Below are positions 62,996-64,000 of a DNA stretch of 64,000 bases, piece by piece (the stretch's first letter is position 1; the number at the start of each line of letters is the position of its first letter). The stretch spans positions 2,542,001 to 2,606,000 of the forward strand of contig NZ_CP113529.1 of the NCBI RefSeq assembly GCF_026723865.1, written 5' to 3'. This DNA is from Mycobacterium sp. Aquia_216 (GTDB lineage: Bacteria; Actinomycetota; Actinomycetes; Mycobacteriales; Mycobacteriaceae). The position numbers and the translations under genes were made by a program. Below the pieces are notes generated by a model that had not been told where the DNA came from, ran no database searches, and saw only the letters and a program-made list of their open reading frames with translations.

Positions 62996-63838
62996 ATGGC
63001 CATCGTGGACGAAAACTTCGTAGCCACGTCCCTCGGCCGACTGCACCTGAGGCGAGCCGGAACCGGGCCGACCGCAGTTCTCTGGCATAGCCTGTTCGTC
63101 GATTCACGGTCCTGGGGGCCACTATTCAACGCGTTGTCGCATCACCGCACGGTGGTCGCTATCGACGGGCCCTCGCACGGAATGAGCGACCCGGTCGGCC
63201 GCGATTTCAGCTTCGGCGAATGCGTACACGCCGCGCTGGAGGCGCTGGACGCGCTGGGAATCGACGAGCCGGTCGACTGGGTCGGCAACGCCTGGGGTGG
63301 GCATGTCGGGATCCTGCTCGCCGCGACACAGCCGCACCGGATTCGCACGCTGACCACCATCAGCACGCCCGTTCCGGCGCTGAGTACCCGATACCGCGTG
63401 ACGCGCGCCTGGCCGTTGGTGGCGGCGTACCGATTGCTCGGTCCGGCTGGATTTCTGTGCGCCGCCCTCGCCGACGCCCTGTTGGGGCCGCACGCCATCG
63501 CGACGCACCCCGGTCCGGCCGCCGCGGTGATCGACGCATTCCGGGAGGCCGACCATTCCGCGATGTATCACGCGATGCGCTCGATGATGCTGAAGCGGCC
63601 CAATCTCAGCGATCGCCTGCCGAGTGTCGTCGCTCCCACCCTGATGCTGGCGGCCCGTGACGACAACGAAGGCTGGCCGTTGCGGGTGGCCGCGGCGGCC
63701 TGCGCGACCATGCCCGACGCGCGCACCGGGGTGATCTCGGGCGGCGGCCGGGTCGCGCCGCTACTGCTGGACGCCGATCCCATCGAGCGGACTTTGGTTG
63801 AATTCTGGTCCGAGACAAAGCAGATCGCCAGCCCGTAA
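62996..63838 (+). CDS. Alpha/beta hydrolase
   Basis: A 280-residue protein of the alpha/beta-hydrolase fold. VLWHSLFVDSRSWGPLF is the oxyanion loop, VVAIDGPSHGMSD the strand 4 region, and the nucleophile elbow reads VGNAWGGHV, so the usual Gly-x-Ser-x-Gly has Ala at the nucleophile position (N-A-W-G). That would lack a standard serine; the protein may be a non-hydrolytic relative or use another residue. The catalytic acid region is PTLMLAARDDNEG. The usual histidine near the C-terminus is not clear. It is regulated by the divergent MarR protein. Confidence 0.75.
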   Translation: MAIVDENFVATSLGRLHLRRAGTGPTAVLWHSLFVDSRSWGPLFNALSHHRTVVAIDGPSHGMSDPVGRDFSFGECVHAALEALDALGIDEPVDWVGNAWGGHVGILLAATQPHRIRTLTTISTPVPALSTRYRVTRAWPLVAAYRLLGPAGFLCAALADALLGPHAIATHPGPAAAVIDAFREADHSAMYHAMRSMMLKRPNLSDRLPSVVAPTLMLAARDDNEGWPLRVAAAACATMPDARTGVISGGGRVAPLLLDADPIERTLVEFWSETKQIASP

Positions 63839-63851
63839 CGGGCTGGCGATC
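63823..63851. terminator. Perfect hairpin with the stop codon in its loop
   Basis: GATCGCCAGCCCG pairs with CGGGCTGGCGATC (13 bp), and the three-base loop TAA is the stop codon of the hydrolase. It lies between convergent genes, so it probably terminates both transcripts. Confidence 0.7.
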
Positions 63852-63866
63852 GGCTTGACGCGGTGG

Positions 63867-64000
63867 TTAAAGCAGACCAAGCAGCTGTAGGTCGCTGACG
63901 TATTTGTTGATGATCGGCGCGGTGATGTGCGGAATGTCTTTGTCCGGGCCGACTTTGGCGTCCTGGACTGCCGCACGGAACCGGTCCGTCGGTGCCATCG
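63867..64000 (-). CDS. fadD9: Carboxylic acid reductase FadD9-like, C-terminal end (cut by window edge)
   Basis: The minus-strand frame ends at the TAA at 63867 and reads [20 protein letters not shown] followed by [23 protein letters not shown]. This is the end of the NADPH-dependent reductase domain of mycobacterial carboxylic acid reductases such as FadD9 (Rv2590), which convert acids to aldehydes with ATP. The rest lies beyond the window. In M. tuberculosis fadD9 also follows the ruv region. Confidence 0.8.
   Translation of the reverse strand, partial: MAPTDRFRAAVQDAKVGPDKDIPHITAPIINKYVSDLQLLGLL

Overview
The window is high-GC DNA from a slow-growing, non-tuberculous-type Mycobacterium. 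The evidence is a PE/PPE gene pair, an Esx-like small protein with a DUF1023 hydrolase, the phosphatidylinositol mannoside (PIM) operon, and an inverted but collinear copy of the M. tuberculosis Rv2614c-Rv2590 neighbourhood (thrS to fadD9). I assigned all families by reading translations; no database search was run.

Left part (1-14.1 kb) is accessory. It starts with a cadmium/lead-type CmtR regulator overlapping a cysteine-tailed cation transporter that runs off the edge. A GAP-family membrane protein, a GT4 glycosyltransferase and a polysaccharide deacetylase follow, then a secreted DUF732 protein, a PknD-like kinase with an NHL propeller, GtrA and a glyoxalase-fold protein. A gene-poor AT-richer stretch hides a 56-codon cysteine protein. 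Then come an Esx-like/DUF1023/LppJ-like module, a TetR regulator with two matched operators divergent from a DAPG-hydrolase-like gene, a YCII protein and a copper-type CsoR regulator divergent from a methionine-rich membrane protein.

The middle (14.1-42.4 kb) begins with four tRNA genes (Val-GAC, Cys, Gly on minus; Val-CAC on plus). Beside them is a small lower-GC cassette: a 45-residue peptide ending in a Cys-Phe-Cys region, a GRDP-like protein with a possible peptide-recognition tail, a GNAT acetyltransferase and a DHA2 exporter. I consider this the best candidate for an undescribed system. The rest is lipid and redox metabolism (enoyl-CoA hydratase, two FadD ligases, an ACAD, SDR, catalase-like protein, nitronate monooxygenase, AKR) with LysR, TetR and EthR-like regulators. 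There is also a ferredoxin/Fe-S-type regulator operon divergent from a methyltransferase across a perfect palindrome. Two decayed genes lie here: an MBL-fold tail and an ArsP-type permease.

The right part (42.5-64 kb) is conserved core. thrS, a HIT protein, pgsA1, patA, pimA and a Nudix gene form one tightly overlapping operon for PIM synthesis. After a PPE-PE pair come pdxS-tesB2-pdxT (vitamin B6), yebC, and on the minus strand speE with four small companion genes. ruvC-ruvA-ruvB, two membrane proteins, a MarR regulator divergent from an alpha/beta hydrolase, and the 3' end of a carboxylic acid reductase (FadD9) close the window.
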